From Mugil cephalus (taxonomy: Eukaryota > Chordata > Actinopteri > Mugiliformes > Mugilidae), in contig NC_061771.1 in the NCBI RefSeq assembly GCF_022458985.1, forward strand, positions 26,838,001-26,902,000: a stretch of DNA of 64,000 bases, written 5' to 3'. Below the pieces are notes generated by a model that was not told where the DNA came from, did no database searches, and saw only the letters and a list, made by a program, of their open reading frames with translations. Shown in pieces: positions 22,231-34,959 of the stretch. The position numbers and the translations under genes are program-made. The stretch's first letter is position 1. Each line of letters begins with the position of its first letter.

Positions 22231-23797
22231 CTATATACTGAGCTTCGTTGGTCGTTGGTCCGTGGCGAACGACCATTGGTCAAGTTTTGGGCCAATCCTA
22301 CCGGAGCATGGCTTCAAAGATGGGACGTTCACACGCGCTGTGCCATTTATCGCTTTAGTGTGTTTATTGCTGTTTCTATATTCGAATGTAATTGTTATCA
22401 AGATGGTGTTCGGACAGGGTCCTTTTTGGTAATTTGTGGTGGGTGTTTTACGGGACTCGAGATACCCTTTATTCGTTGTAGTTGTTAACATTTTCCCTCA
22501 TTTTTTGTTGTGTTCAGGAGGGAGATAAGGCCAGATCAAGGAGGCGCAGGCATAATGTAGGGCAGCTAAGTGTGGGCGGAGCCTGGGAGATAAAGACCGA
22601 CCTAGATGACGCCCTGAGCGTACCACAACAGACAGCCGTGACCCTTAGAAGACCGGACGTGCTGTTGTGGTCTGAGAAAGAAAGGATAGTGTATTTTGTG
22701 GAGTTAACTGTCCTGTGGGAAGACAGAGTTGAAGAGGCGAATGAGCGCAAGAGAGATAGATATGCGGAGTTGGCATCGGAAGCGGAGCAGCGAGGCTGGA
22801 GCGCCCGTGTGCGCCCAGTGGAGGTCGGCTGCCCTGGATTTGTGGCGAAATCCGCCATTGCTCTCCTGTGTGAGTTGGGCATTCGCTGAAAAGAACAGAG
22901 AGTTGCCGTAAAAACATATGTCCCTGGCAGCGGAGCGAGCGAGTCAGTGGCTGTGGCTACGGAGGAAGCACGCTAGCTGGGGAGCATGCTAAAGGTAAGG
23001 CTAGCTATGTGCTAACATTAGGCAGCAGTTGTAATTAGATTAATCGTATCTGTCGGTTGAAAGGCACATGGTGGCGTGGGGGCTGCATTGAGGGGGGTGA
23101 CTCCGGGACGCTGGAGCTCACTGTTAAGCCTTCTTGAGGTGTCGTGGGCCTAACTTAACGAAACATCGGTGAAGGGAGCTGCCCACTTGAAAACCCCAAT
23201 GATGTGCGGCACACTGCCTACTGTTGCTAGTTAGGCTCGTTTGCTGGCGTTTTCTTGTGTGTAACTTCTCTTGGCCGAGTGGAGGAATGTTGTTTGAAGT
23301 ATAGTTGCATGTCCCATCATTTCTTACTTACTATTAGCGGTTAGGCTAATTAGTTGGTGCTTTCGAGTGTTTCGTTTCCGTGGCTAGGCTAATTGTATCT
23401 CGTTTCTGACATAGGCAGAAGGATGAGATGTCCTGGTCTGAATGTAGTTGCATTCCCATCATCTCTGTTACCTACTGCTGGTGTCTAGGCTAATTAGCTG
23501 GTGTTTTTTATTTCTATGGCTAGGCTAATTGTATCTCGTTTCTGACATAGTTAGTAGCTGACCACTGGTCTGCTGGTTGGTTGTCCAGTTGGACCCGGCT
23601 TCTAAGGGAGTTTTGCCTTAGATCATGGCACAAGGGATTGTAACATCTCGTCCTGTGTATTAATGAATCAAACAATTGTGCTCCATTGGAGTCCTCTTTT
23701 CGTTTACCTTTTGTATTTTATCAGGCTAATTCTTAAGTTTTAAGACCACTATACTGTGTTGCGTCCTCTTTCCCCCTCAACAAAGCAAGGTCGTAAC
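22231..23797 (+). mobile_element. Retroelement 3' part with nuclease-like C-terminus, copy 1
   Basis: It is inserted in a site that is intact in units 1 and 3. A plus-strand frame to 22889 encodes RPDVLLWS, then VYFVELTVLWEDR, then ANERKRDRYAEL, then RPVEVGCPGFV. This pattern is what I know from the C-termini of many fish and invertebrate retroelement reverse transcriptases; the spaced PD and ExT suggest a restriction-like (PD-D/ExK) fold. In the next frame downstream, ASQWLWLRRK continues the family C-terminus, so a frameshift has split it. Stop TGA at 22887-22889. A 3' non-coding tail follows with one 136-bp VNTR unit. No reverse transcriptase part remains. The exact clade is not identified. 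Confidence 0.55.
23399..23534. repeat. 134-bp VNTR unit, single copy
   Basis: One unit running from CTCGTTTCTGACATAGG to the next occurrence of the same phrase at 23535. The sister element at 52727-53262 has four units. Confidence 0.75.
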
Positions 23798-24680
23798 ATT
23801 ACTAATGCTATATTATTGAATCTGTGATACAAGCAGAAAATCTGCATTTTGCTGCAGTGTAGTTTGGATGATGGTGGTGGTGATGAACCACTTCTACCTT
23901 ATGTCTGGGACCCGTATTTGTACCTTTCTTCTTTCCACAACACACTTCCACACTTGTGTTATCTATTTATATTCTCGTTCAACCTCATACATGTTAATAA
24001 ACTGCCTAAACAATACACAGTTAAACCTCCCAGTCACTGTGAAAGTGTCTTGAACGCATATTATTTAACTTATATTATTGAAACTGGCATGAAAACGAGA
24101 CTTGAACGATCATTTATGTGAAGGACGAAGGAGAATTAGGAATTAATTGCTGCTACTTTCACAACATGAACAGGAGGCAGCAAAGTATTTTCCATTGTTT
24201 ATTTTTGTTGTATATTAATTGCTGAAGTGTATACTAGTATGGTAATAAAATATAATAATATTAATCTCTGATGTATCCATGACTGATTTGTCCTTTTTGG
24301 GTTAGCTAATAGGATTCTTATTTAAGAAAATTAAAATCATGTCACATGGGTTAAGGTTGTTGGTTCATATTTATTGTGTTGAGTTACACTTAGATGAATT
24401 GTAAAACAAGACGATAATATACAAATACACAAATATCCCAAAATTATGTCATTCAGTATCTTTATTTTTAACGTTGCCACGGAGACACGGCCTTTCCATG
24501 GCAACGTGTCCGCCAGTGAGCTGATTACCGTTGCTAACATTAGCTGCTCTTGGAACATAACAAAAATGAGAAAGAAGCAAAGTAAATGCCAGATGAAGGA
24601 GTGCTATTAGTTCACAGATTTGAGATCTTTCGCCTCCAGCTAAGTCCCGCCCCTCAATAATCGTCACACTGTTTTAAAAA
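23798..24680. other. Intergenic spacer, unit 2
   Basis: Corresponds to 6420-7310 of unit 1 and 53570-54465 of unit 4. No gene recognised. The small open frames are shared between copies by descent but resemble no known protein. Confidence 0.5.
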
Positions 24681-26105
24681 CCTTTTAAAACCGCCTTGAT
24701 CACCGCCTTTTAAAAACGTCCACTGCACCCGGGATTCAACCACGTCCTCAAAAGGGAGTAACAAGAAATACACTTGGAAAAAGAAGTGAGGGAAATCTGT
24801 TGACTGTTTGAATCTGGTCTACTCCACAGACAAGAGAAACACAACAGTTTCTGGTGAACCCAGGACTGTTGAGGGAAGGAGTTATGTTTTGCACTTTCTT
24901 GTTTTCTTTCTTGCATAAGCAGACATGTTTACAAGTGTTTTTGTTGTTTTTTGTTCTCAATTTATTTAGTTTATATTTTCAAAGTTCTAATTAAGGCTTT
25001 ATGTGGACTAATTAACAGCACATTGTATGCAACAATGTTGTACAATAAAGAATGTATTCAGCATTTTCAAGCTTTAAGATAAATAGATAGATGCTTTATT
25101 CATCCCAAACTGGGAAATGTGAGTAACTGCTTTCTCCCTCGGGCCTGTGGTGGTCATGGCCCCAAGGAGCCGTGGTGGTTGTCCCTTATTTTCATTTCTG
25201 AAAGGTGGCAACCCTAATAACAAGTCAGTTAACATATCCATAGTTGGAAAGCAACTGTCATTGCTTCCAAATGGCCAAAAAAATAAATGAAAATTATATG
25301 TTTTTTTCTTGTGTGTGGAGGGGGGTTAATCTACATTCATTGTTATTCATATATTATTAAAGTGTAACATACACTGTTTTTTGATGTGTGGGATCAATAA
25401 AGTTATTGTACTAGACTAAAAAGGTTTAATACATTGTTTTTGGTACCTGTTTCCCATCAACTTTAGTGTGTGCGTGTGAATTAAATAAGCTGAGGCTTTA
25501 ACATAAAATTCAATCAATCAATCAATCAAATTTATTCATAAAGCAAATTTAAAAAAAACTGAGGTTGACCAAAGTGCTGTACAAAAATTAAGTGAAAAAA
25601 CAAAGCTAAGGTAAAGAAGTCCTTGAGCCTTGATTTGAAAGAGTCAATGGAGGGGGCAAGTCTGACAGAGGAGGGGATGCTGTTCCACAGTCTGGGGGCA
25701 GCAACCGCGAAAGCACAATCACCCCTGAGTTTATGAAGAGACCATGGAACTTTTAAAAGCCCTTGGTCAGTGGACCTGAGGGGCCTGGAAGCGGAGTAAG
25801 GAGGTAGAAGTTCTGACAGGTAGGAGGGGGCTGCTCCTTTCTGGGCTTTATATACAAATAAAAAGTTTAAAATCAATTTGAAATGTAACTGGCAGCCAGT
25901 GGAGGGAGGCAAGGACAGGGGTGATGTGGTCTCTCTTTCGAGACCGTGTCAGGAGTCTGGATTTTAAAATGTACTTTAAAATCCTATTTGTATTACTTCA
26001 CAGCACAGCTTTGCCTCCTCCAATATGGCGGACACGCACTTATGTCACATCAGTGGGCCAACCCAGTCAACGAGGCGTCTACGTATTATTGTCTATGGTC
26101 TATAT
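24681..26105. mobile_element. P-like transposon remnant, left end deleted, with nested elements
   Basis: The right part corresponds to the 2.0-kb element at 54474-56474. The right terminal repeat is at about 26067-26089 (GGCGTCTACGTATTATTGTC, one change) and is followed by GTCTATAT. The left end with the THAP exon is gone; homology begins near 24711, at the point matching about 55083. It contains a piece with TTTATTCATCCCAAACTGGG near 25095 and a LINE-2 fragment. Confidence 0.55.
25510..25960 (-). mobile_element. LINE-2/CR1-like 3' fragment, copy 1
   Basis: The minus-strand frame 25532-25912 encodes the typical C-terminus of fish L2-type reverse transcriptases (GAAPSYLSELLPPY, LRSTDQGLL, FAVAAPRLWNSIPSSVR, FKSRLKDFF). 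The 3' end carries a TGATTGATTGATTG tail at 25510-25530 on the plus strand, as is usual for these elements. It is 5' truncated, lies within the P-like element, and was duplicated with it to 55893-56340. Confidence 0.7.
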
Positions 26106-26639
26106 GACAAGAAGTCCAGTGGTATTTTCTTAAATGTGAACTTTCCTGTTGCCATGTTTTGTATGTACTTTGTACTTTGTAATAGCTACAGTGTACAGTA
26201 CAGTTTTCTTGTAGCGTATACACTGTGTGATATACGTAGTACTATAGTATCACTTGTGCATTCACCATAAATAATTTCAACAGAATACTGCAAACTATAT
26301 TTGATTCCCAGAGTAAACCTGATTGTCTTTTTGCACTTGATGTTAGGCATCTGGTTAGTCTTTGGACTGAGATATAGAGCAGAGTTTTATCTTTGCGCTT
26401 TAAAAATATGTGAGATATTTTTGCTCAGCATCTGACTGTGAGAAGAATAAAAATCCAAAGAGTCACACACAGTCATGAAAATGAGCAAACCTGTATAAAA
26501 AGTTCATGGTTTCAGTTCCGAAAACGTGGTGGACGTCTGAACTGAACTGAAGTAACTAAAGCAGGAATTCCAATTATCTACTATCTGTCTGTCTGTCTAC
26601 TTGTCTCTTTGAGTTGTCCTTTGCTGTGTTGTACAGTCT
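26106..26639. other. 3' flank of gene D distal tail
   Basis: Shared with 7320-7850, 37010-37560 and 56480-56820. It probably includes 3' UTR of the ITIM-tail transcript form. No other gene seen. Confidence 0.4.
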
Positions 26640-26979
26640 CTAGGTATCCTCTGCCTGGTCATTGAGCCTGAAAGTAAAGATCACACTATTTAATCAGGCT
26701 AAACATGCATTTTAAAGAATACAGTCAGAACACAAGCAAACCTTTTCAGTAGCCAATCTATAACACAGGTTGTTTTGGAAAAGCAGGATATACTCACTTA
26801 GAGGTTGAATTAGACCTAAATTTGACAGCAGCGTAGGGGACCATGTCTTGGTCTTGGGACTGAGGTGGGTTTGAGAGGGAGTAGATAGGATCTGTGTTGT
26901 CCTCTGAGAAGTGGATTGTGCTGTAGAAATGTTCCTGCTCTGCTGGTTGAGCTGAGGAGTCGTCATCACCACAGTTGAT
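26640..26979 (-). CDS. Gene D distal (ITIM-type) tail exons
   Basis: Two exons equal to the tail of genes B and F: 26798-26979 and 26640-26667 (ends NDQAEDT), with the donor at GTGAGT and the acceptor CAG. The frame is open. The first tyrosine motif is HFYSTI, which lacks the hydrophobic residue at -2, while VPYAAV is kept as an ITIM. The upstream juxtamembrane exon of gene D (29250-29307) ends in phase 0, so it can join this exon as well as its own nearby tail exon. These exons are either an alternative last-exon pair of gene D or an orphan left by recombination. Confidence 0.65.
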
Positions 26980-27179
26980 CTGATGAAACACGAGAGAAAT
27001 TGAATTAACTGTTTAGCTGAGCTTTTGAAGTAACGCTGAGTGACACACTGAAGTTTTTGCTTTTGAACTAAATGAAAAGGAGCAAAAATTTTCTTTTCTT
27101 TCTACTCTCTGTTGTCACCCACACAGCAACCAGTTGTCTTTAGTGATGTTTCCTTTTAACCGGTACACAACAAGCTGAC

Positions 27180-28560
27180 GCAAACGCAAACACAACTGAC
27201 TTAACAAATGAAAACATTTTTTTATCACTGAATCACCTCTAACCAAGGACATAACTTTGAGTTAAACATTGGGAGGGGGGTTGATATTATTATGTATAGG
27301 GCAAAATCCCTGTTCGATCAAGTGACAAGGTAAAAACAAATCTCTAATGATATAGTCCTATTGTTAAGGTATAAACATATTTCCATAGATAATTCATTTA
27401 AAATGAGACACTACTACAGGTGGTGTTAGGGGCATAGGTGTAATTTATGGGGGGATGGGTGGGTGGCAACCTACCCAAAGATCCAAACCAGCCCCCACAA
27501 CCCACACAATATGATATCACGACAATGTGGAAGACATTCTCGATTTAGCAGTAAAAAAAATAGGGACGTTTGTCTGCGCCCCCTCCCGCTCTAAGATTTG
27601 GTTTTGCCCACCTCAGACATGTGCGTGCATCCCGCCTCCAGTGTTTCCACATGTATGTATGAAGTATCCATGGTGACACGAGGACAGCACGAGATAAAAA
27701 GAAAGCCCAACCAACACTTTTAAGTTGTTGTTCGGGCAAAAGAATGAAAATATCTTCCGAACAGGAGGTACGCTACTGCTTAGGCCACAGTGCGACCACT
27801 CACGAGTCAAATAATTTTAACTGAGCAAAAGTTAGTCCTACTTTCTGCTGTGCTGTGTCTTATCTACTTAGCCAGATTCGCTATTCGTTTAACAAGCGAC
27901 GTTGTCATCAGGCAAAATGTGTTTTGGGCTATACAAATAAAATTGATGATTGTTCCGTGACCGTGTATGACCACTACTATCGGCGGTATCAGCTGTAAAT
28001 CCTAATAAATAATGTAAACAGCCATTTATGCATTTAACACAAGCTGATGCAGTAAATTTGTTTGATATATACGTATTTCTGACTAGTCGGACTTTTCATT
28101 CAAGAATATCTGTAACGTAATTGTGACGAGTTGAAACGACATATAGAGATATCTGTAATTCAGTTTTGATTAGGCACAAGTGAATTACAGATATCTGGAT
28201 CTCTATATATTTCTCTATTTTAAATATCCAGAAATACGTCACTTGCCCTCCACGGTGTAATCAAAGAAGAGGAAGAAGTCAGTTCAGAAAGAAGTAGGAT
28301 GGCGTCGGCTGTAATTGAGAAAACCACAAGAAAATGAGGAGGCCAGTAATGCATTCTCCGCATTCCTCCCTGTCAGCTCCTGCCTTGCACAGGCTGCGGG
28401 GTTGAATATTCGAGTAGCTCTGGCTGCTCCGCCATCTTGCTCACCACAAGTGCAATGTTCATCAACAACCCGCTCCCGCTTGAAGTGGTAGGCGGGGCCT
28501 TCTGCAACGTCATTTCGCCTAGTCAAAACTCTAATTCAAGAAATCTGTAATTACATTCTG
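27180..28560. other. Gene D unique segment plus GATATC-palindrome insertion
   Basis: The segment 27180-28080 has no counterpart elsewhere in the window and no gene I recognise. The segment 28080-28560 matches 58330-58750 in gene F: AGATATCT-type palindromes flanking a unique core near AGTAGGATGGCGTCGG. The boundary at about 28565 is where C-type 3' sequence starts. Confidence 0.5.
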
Positions 28561-28883
28561 ACCATCATTAGTGTATTTCACTAGATTCTCCCGATAAAGT
28601 CACAGTGAGAACAGAGAGATGTGAAGCTGTTGTTGTTATTTTGTGGCAAAGAAAAAAAACTTCACTGAAGAGGAGTCAGCAGACATGACGACCATGATGT
28701 TTAATTCACTACAACACGTACAAAGAACCACACAAGTGAAATAGCTAAAACATTTTTACAATACATGCTATGATACAACGTTATTTCAATAAGTGAACTT
28801 TGTCACAAAGTAGAATGACAACAAAGTGGTTTCAGTGTGAAGGGCGTATCTCGATGGTGGAGTAGAGGTCAGCTGTGTGGTTC

Positions 28884-31868
28884 TCAGGGAAGTGGAGTCT
28901 GCTTTGCTGACTGAGCTGAGACGTTCTCATATATGTGATCAGTGTTGAGCTGAGAAGACAACAGAAATAACATGACGTTACATGATACTGCATTCAGAGG
29001 TTGGGCTGGTCCTCTTATCTGAGCGTTTAAAACACACCAAGATCTCATTTGATACAACTTTCAGTGACTTTAGATTAATATTGATCAGTCATGACGTTCA
29101 GCACTGACACAGACACAGATTTCAACCTGACTACAACTACTAGTTAACAAGACCTGTAATAAAACAGCATTTCCTGTTCATTGCTTTCATTTCTCCATAT
29201 TTGACCTATTTTACAAAATAATGTCTACAGTGTGAGTCCTGTTGTGTACCTGCTGTGTGTTGTCTGGTGTTTCAGTTCTTGAAGACTGACTGGATCGCCT
29301 CTTCCTTCTGATTTAAAAGAGTAAAGTGAACAAGTATGTTGATGACTGAGTGATTCCAGATCATAGTTTGAATTACATTTGTCGGACATCAAACACTGTG
29401 ATGTTCACCTGATCCACAAGAAGACGGTGAGAGGAAGTAAAACAAGGAGAGCTGCAGAAACTCCTGCAGCTGCTGCTGGGTTCAGTTTAGATGTTTGTGT
29501 AGTTTGGACAGTGAGAGTCTTTAGAGCTGAGTTGATGTCTCTGTTGGTTGTGACAGCACAGGAGTAGTTTCCTGCATCCTGACTGCTGACTGGGTCTAGA
29601 AGCAGGTGTTTGCTTTGGTCGTGTGTCAGGTTCAGAGGTCGATTGTTGAAGTACCAAATGTAGTTTGTGTTAGCAGGTAGAGGACAACTGGTCCTGCAGG
29701 TCAGTGAGACTCTCTGACCCTCTGTCACCACTGGAGAGGGACTTATCTTCACTTTCAGATCTGAAAGACAGACAGATAGGGCAATAAATGTAAAAGAGAC
29801 ATTCTGTATATGAGGACATGTATTGATTGCTGGTAGGACATGAGTAACAGATTCTAATTACCTGTGACAACCAGAGAAACTCCAGGAGAACCAGACACTT
29901 GTTCATAGTTTGTTTTGATTGTGAAGATGTATTCTGCTGAGTCCTTCTTCTTCGTCAGGTTGTTTAATGTGAGGATGTGTTGGTTCTTCATGTTGTCATG
30001 AAACTTCACATCACGTGTCTCTCCAGTCAGCTGTTGATCTGCCTCTTCAGTATTTCTCTTTACTTTATACCAAAGTTTAGACTCTGACTGCTGGTTGTCA
30101 GGATGAGAGTATTCACTGGAAATGTTCACAGAGGATCCTTTCAGAGCACAGATACTTCTGCTGATATAATTCACTCTCAAACATTTCTTCTCCTCTACAC
30201 CTGAAATATTGATGGAAGACAAGAGACAGACTCACTTTAAGTAACTATTAAACTCACTTTGAATAATCTTTAAATCATTATTCATCTCTGGTGCAAGATG
30301 TCAACTTCCTAAAAGATAGAAATGTTTGAAACCAGGAGCTTCTCCAGTGACTAAAAACATTTAAAAAGATACTTAAATCATAAGTTGGTTCATACTCACA
30401 GACGTCAGCAGAACGCAGATCCTCAAGACCTTTTACAGCACAAGAGAAACTTCCTTTGTGAGTGTTGTTAACTAAAATATGTTGTTTCTCCTTGTTTCTG
30501 TCTACTTTTCTGTTCTTAAACCACATAAATGAAGTCAGAGTGTCAGTATGAAGACAGCTGGTGTTACAGGTCAGTCTGATATGACCTGGTTTGTCTGGAG
30601 GAATCCTTTGGACGTGGATTTCTGTTTGGAGACAATCAAAATATTTTTCATCAGTTCATCTCTGCAGTGTTAAATATATCATTTAATAACATGATCAGAT
30701 TTCAATCGTAACAAATAATTAACGTTCTCCAGTGAACGTATGACTTGACAGAGATCAGAGGGGTGGTGGTAGGAGGAGTGTAAATGAGGAAACTTCACCT
30801 CTGGGATATGTGATGGAGCAGGACTCATCTACTGACGTCTGCTGATAAGAACACATTCTCCCTTTAGCGTAGGTCACACTGAAGCAGGTCGGAGTGACTG
30901 AATCTGAACAAAACCAAACACGTATCATCAGTGAACTGGTGAACACGTGTTTTGAGGAAGAGTCTGAAGAGTAGAAATAGAGTTTGTAACTGTTGTGACT
31001 CACCCACTGAGACTTCAGGGGCTCTGAGATCCTCGTAGCCTTTGACAGCACAGGAGTATGTGACTGCTTCCTCACTGCTGACCAGCTCTTGGTACCAGGG
31101 AGACCAGTCCTCATAGAGAAAGTCTCTGTTCTTGTACCAGATGTAGGCTGCAAGGTTTTCAGTCCGAGGACAACTGGTGCTACACATCAGTGTCACTGTC
31201 TGTCCCTCTGTGGCAGGAATCACCTTTACCTGCAGGTCTGAGATGGTAATTAATATAAATAACATTAATGCATCACATTACTCTTAAAGTGATCAGTCTG
31301 TAATACATTAATGATAAACTCTGTACCTGTAACATGGAGGTAAATTGTGTTTTGCAGGTTGCAATTGTCTAGTGTGTTAGTTTCTGTGCAGCAGTAATAT
31401 TTTGTATCATCTTCTTTTAGATCATTGATTGTCAGAGTGAAGTTACTCTCTTCTGAAATGCTGTACTTTCCTTGATTCCCATCTGTAGAGATCTCGGTAG
31501 AATCATACTTTGAACCACTCATGTAGACAATGGACCATCTCTTGTTTGCAGTGTGACGTTGACCTGAGCAGGACAGAGTCACTGATGAACCCTTTAAGGC
31601 ACAGATGCTGGTTGGTTTCCCCTGAACTCCTTTAACAGAAGATTTCATCATCAAACATCTGGACACATTTACAACGTTAACATGATTTCAAGACTTCATA
31701 ACATCAGAGAATCTGCTGCTTTAACTATATAAACGTTTACACCTAAACTCCACCAAGAAATATTAAAGTTACATATTTCAAGTAATATAAGGAGACAAAA
31801 CAATCATTCATACCTGAGATGTTCAGAATCAAAGTCATAATCAAACATCCAGCTTCTACCAAGAACAT
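28884..31868 (-). CDS. Gene D: CD22/Siglec-like receptor, truncated C-type tail
   Basis: Exons: signal peptide 31814-31868; D1 31327-31629 (one codon longer than in A, B, C and E); D2 31004-31237; half domain D3 30799-30903; D4 30400-30621; D5 29862-30200 (one extra Thr codon); D6 plus helix 29409-29760; juxtamembrane 29250-29307; proximal tail 28884-28949. The frame is open to 577 codons. Compared with gene C, the tail exon lacks 20 bp, which shifts the frame after SAKQ and stops after four new residues (TPLP). Only the YENV motif is kept and both ITAM-like tyrosines are lost. If the distal tail at 26640-26979 is used instead, the product is 625 residues with one ITIM. D therefore looks like a hybrid of a C-type body and 3' proximal region with an F-type distal 3' region. 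Confidence 0.8.
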
Positions 31869-32341
31869 GACTGTTGTCGACTCCAGCGTCTGATCAGGAA
31901 GTAGATTCTTCTAATGAACTTATTAAAGCTACAGCTGTTACTGTGAGACTTTATCAAAAGTCCTAAACATGAATGAATGGAGGTTAAAATCTTACAGACT
32001 GAAGACAGAATGAACTATTGGTTAGAGTGAGTGTGTCTACAAGCAGCTTCACACCACAACTATCACTTCCTTCTTCATGATGACTTTGAGGAAGAAGAGA
32101 CCTCTAGTGAACAATCTGTGTAGTGCAGGACTTATTACAGTCAGTCTGTCTCTTTCTATATATGAGGGTGTGACTGCAGCTCATTCAGTCTTTTCCTGGT
32201 TGTTTGGTTCTGTAGTTGTGTAGCAATTTCCAGTCAGTTGAAAACATCAGGCACATTTTAAAGAGACACTAGTATTGATTTCACTTGATGTCATTTGTTT
32301 GTCACTGTGTATTTTATTATCATACTAATATTATTCTTCAT
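31869..32341 (-). promoter_or_regulatory. Gene D 5' flank
   Basis: Same flank as in the other copies, with the candidate TATA at 32157-32163. A 20-bp stretch present near 1144-1163 of gene A is missing near 31990. Role inferred. Confidence 0.25.
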
Positions 32342-32641
32342 GGGGCAGCATAGCGGCTCGGTGGTCAGCACTGATGCCTCCCAGCGAGAAGATCTGGGTC
32401 CAGGTCGAGTTCTAGGTTTGGTTTGCATGTTCTCCCTGTGTCTGCATGGGTTTCCTCCCACCTCCAAAGACATGCTCGTTAGGCTAATTGCATCCACTAA
32501 CAACATCCTGTTGCCAGACATCACAGGACACCCTAAGAAAACCCATGTCCATTCTCTGATGAGTCACAACTGTTTTGGAGGCTCAAGTTAGACCAACACA
32601 ATATTAGGAAAGTGGTCATAATGTTATTCCTGATCGGTGTA
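32342..32641 (+). mobile_element. SINE/Tc1 300-mer, copy 3
   Basis: Full-length copy of the compound unit described at 1507-1806; point differences only. Confidence 0.65.
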
Positions 32642-33356
32642 CATAGTCCCATCTTTCTCTTTGTCCCTTATCAAGTTGTCTGTTGAGTTTCCTCTGTGTA
32701 CTTCTGAGTTTTTATGACCCCGTTTACCGTGCAGGGCTTTTTGTTCCAAATTTAGATCATTTTGATAAAGTTTATTCCCTGTCCTTGTCTCCCCCTTGTG
32801 TCCACATCTGAGTACTACCTCTTCATCACAACACAACATATGTCTGTGGAGGTTCTCCATATATTTAAGCTCTAACAAGGCCAGCTGGACTAGACCTTCC
32901 TGTTAGTGGTTCCTGTAATCCGTCACTAGTTGAAGGGTGCATGTTTGTGTTCACAAAAAAGTCTGAGATTCAAACAACGAGTGACGACATCACATAAAGG
33001 TCAAGTGTGGCCTGCTGCTTTGTTGGTGTTGAAGCTCTGGGTTTAGATGTTGTTGGATGGAGTCATCGTTTCAAAAATCAACAGGGTTCTTATAGGAAAT
33101 GTCTTCTGTCCATATCCATTTACTAAAATATGTTGGATTATGTTTTTTTTTTAGAAATTTAAATTTGTTGGGGGAAATTAAAAAATATATATAAAAAATA
33201 CATTTCTGATCAACCAAAGATTCTGTGACCCCAGCCCTGCAGTAGGCCCCCTGTTGAAGACCTATGCCTTAGCATATTGAATCATCTGAAAAGCAACGTG
33301 AGGGGTTCTACTAGTACCAATGCTGCCACACAAACCACAAAAAAACAGGGCCACAG
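32642..33356. other. Non-coding spacer, copy 3
   Basis: Matches 1807-2524. No gene seen. Confidence 0.5.
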
Positions 33357-34019
33357 GTGCTCACGTACTTCCGACCAATGGGGCGCTTCCTGGACGGAGG
33401 GCTGCTGGCCAACAACCCGACTCTAGATGCCATGTCAGAAATCCATCAGTACGACAAGGCCTTCAAAGCAGAGGTAGGAGAACAAGTACGTTATTCATGT
33501 TTTATGTTTCATCTTAACAAATTGAATGACTAAATATGAATAACTTAGTCATTAAAACTGCATGTTATTAATTGGCTTTATCTTTTGATGTTTGCAAACT
33601 AAGGAATTAAGTCTGTACTTTTCTATATATATTATATATATTTCTATATATATATATTTTAGAATATGCTTGGTTCTAAACTCAAAATGTTTTTCTGTAA
33701 TGATTCATTTTGTATTTATTTGTTTCTGTTTCACTGTCTGGTAGCAGGTTGTTTACAGTGATTACTGTGGCTGTGGATGCTGCCACGTTTCTAATTATTA
33801 TCATAACTTTGTGCACGTGGTAGAAACAGACATTAACACACGCCTCAGTCTCTTTAGCTCCATCATGCCACAGTGTGGTACCACATACACACAGCAGAGG
33901 GTGCATGTTTGCAGTTGTGGAACAGCAGCAGTGGCATTGCTATATTAATATACTACTATTTTTAAATCCCACTTGTTACCTACCCACCCTGACTGCCTCC
34001 CTCTATTCAAATTTTTTAT

Positions 34020-34027
34020 CCTTTATT

Positions 34028-34058
<31 letters not shown>

Positions 34059-34083
34059 TTATTATTATTATCATCATTATTAT
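34020..34083. repeat. (ATT)n microsatellite
   Basis: Interrupted ATT tract; the source of poly-isoleucine open frames. Confidence 0.9.
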
Positions 34084-34866
34084 TTATAGAGAACTGAGAG
34101 AACCGAGACCCAGCCACAGGTCACTGTTTTAATGCCAGGTGTGAACACATCAGCGATCGACTCGTCATCACATCACTCAAGATGCGCAAAAGGTAATTAC
34201 AGGGTGTGAAAGGGACCAAAAAGGACTGTGTAGAGCAATAGACAACAAATAGAATCACACTGGTCAGAGTCTGTCATAATAAATATGATGTGGATCCAAG
34301 ATGCTCAATAGTATGAACATAGGAAATAGCAGTGTGGATGGTATGAGAAGATTTTCTTAGTGGGGTGTCTCCAGGTAAACCTCCTCAGGTGGTGGTGAGC
34401 TCCGTGGATGTTTTCCAACCCTCCAACCCTCTGGAACTGGCCAAGAGCTTTGTAAAAGCAAAGGAGCTGGGAAAAATGCTGATGGACTGTGTGAGTACAA
34501 CACGTTTTTCAACATATACATATGTGTTATAATTAGACAGTTTCTACGTAGTTGTTATAATTGTGAAAACATCTTCCTGGAAGTGTACAGACTCTGACGG
34601 CTGTGCAGTGGACAGGGCCAGAGCCTGGTGTGAAATGATCGACACCATCTACCACAGGTCAGCTGACTATTAGTTCTCCTTTTAGCTACATCTTCTGTCG
34701 TTCTCATGTCTTCATCTGATTAAAGTTGACCTCATCCACCCTTTTTTTTTGTCACAGACTTGGCACGACTTGCAAAGAGCAAATATTTATCTGCTGATTT
34801 TAGTCAAACCTCCTGTTAGTCAACAAGATAATGTTCTGACCAGACTCACAGCGTGCAACATAAAAT

Positions 34867-34959
<93 letters not shown>
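34867..34959. repeat. (GATA)n microsatellite
   Basis: About 23 GATA units, equivalent to 5121-5219. Confidence 0.95.

Noticed and set aside
28080-28560. CRISPR-like or satellite array
   Set aside because: The AGATATCT units have irregular spacing and inverted orientation, and the context is a vertebrate genome.
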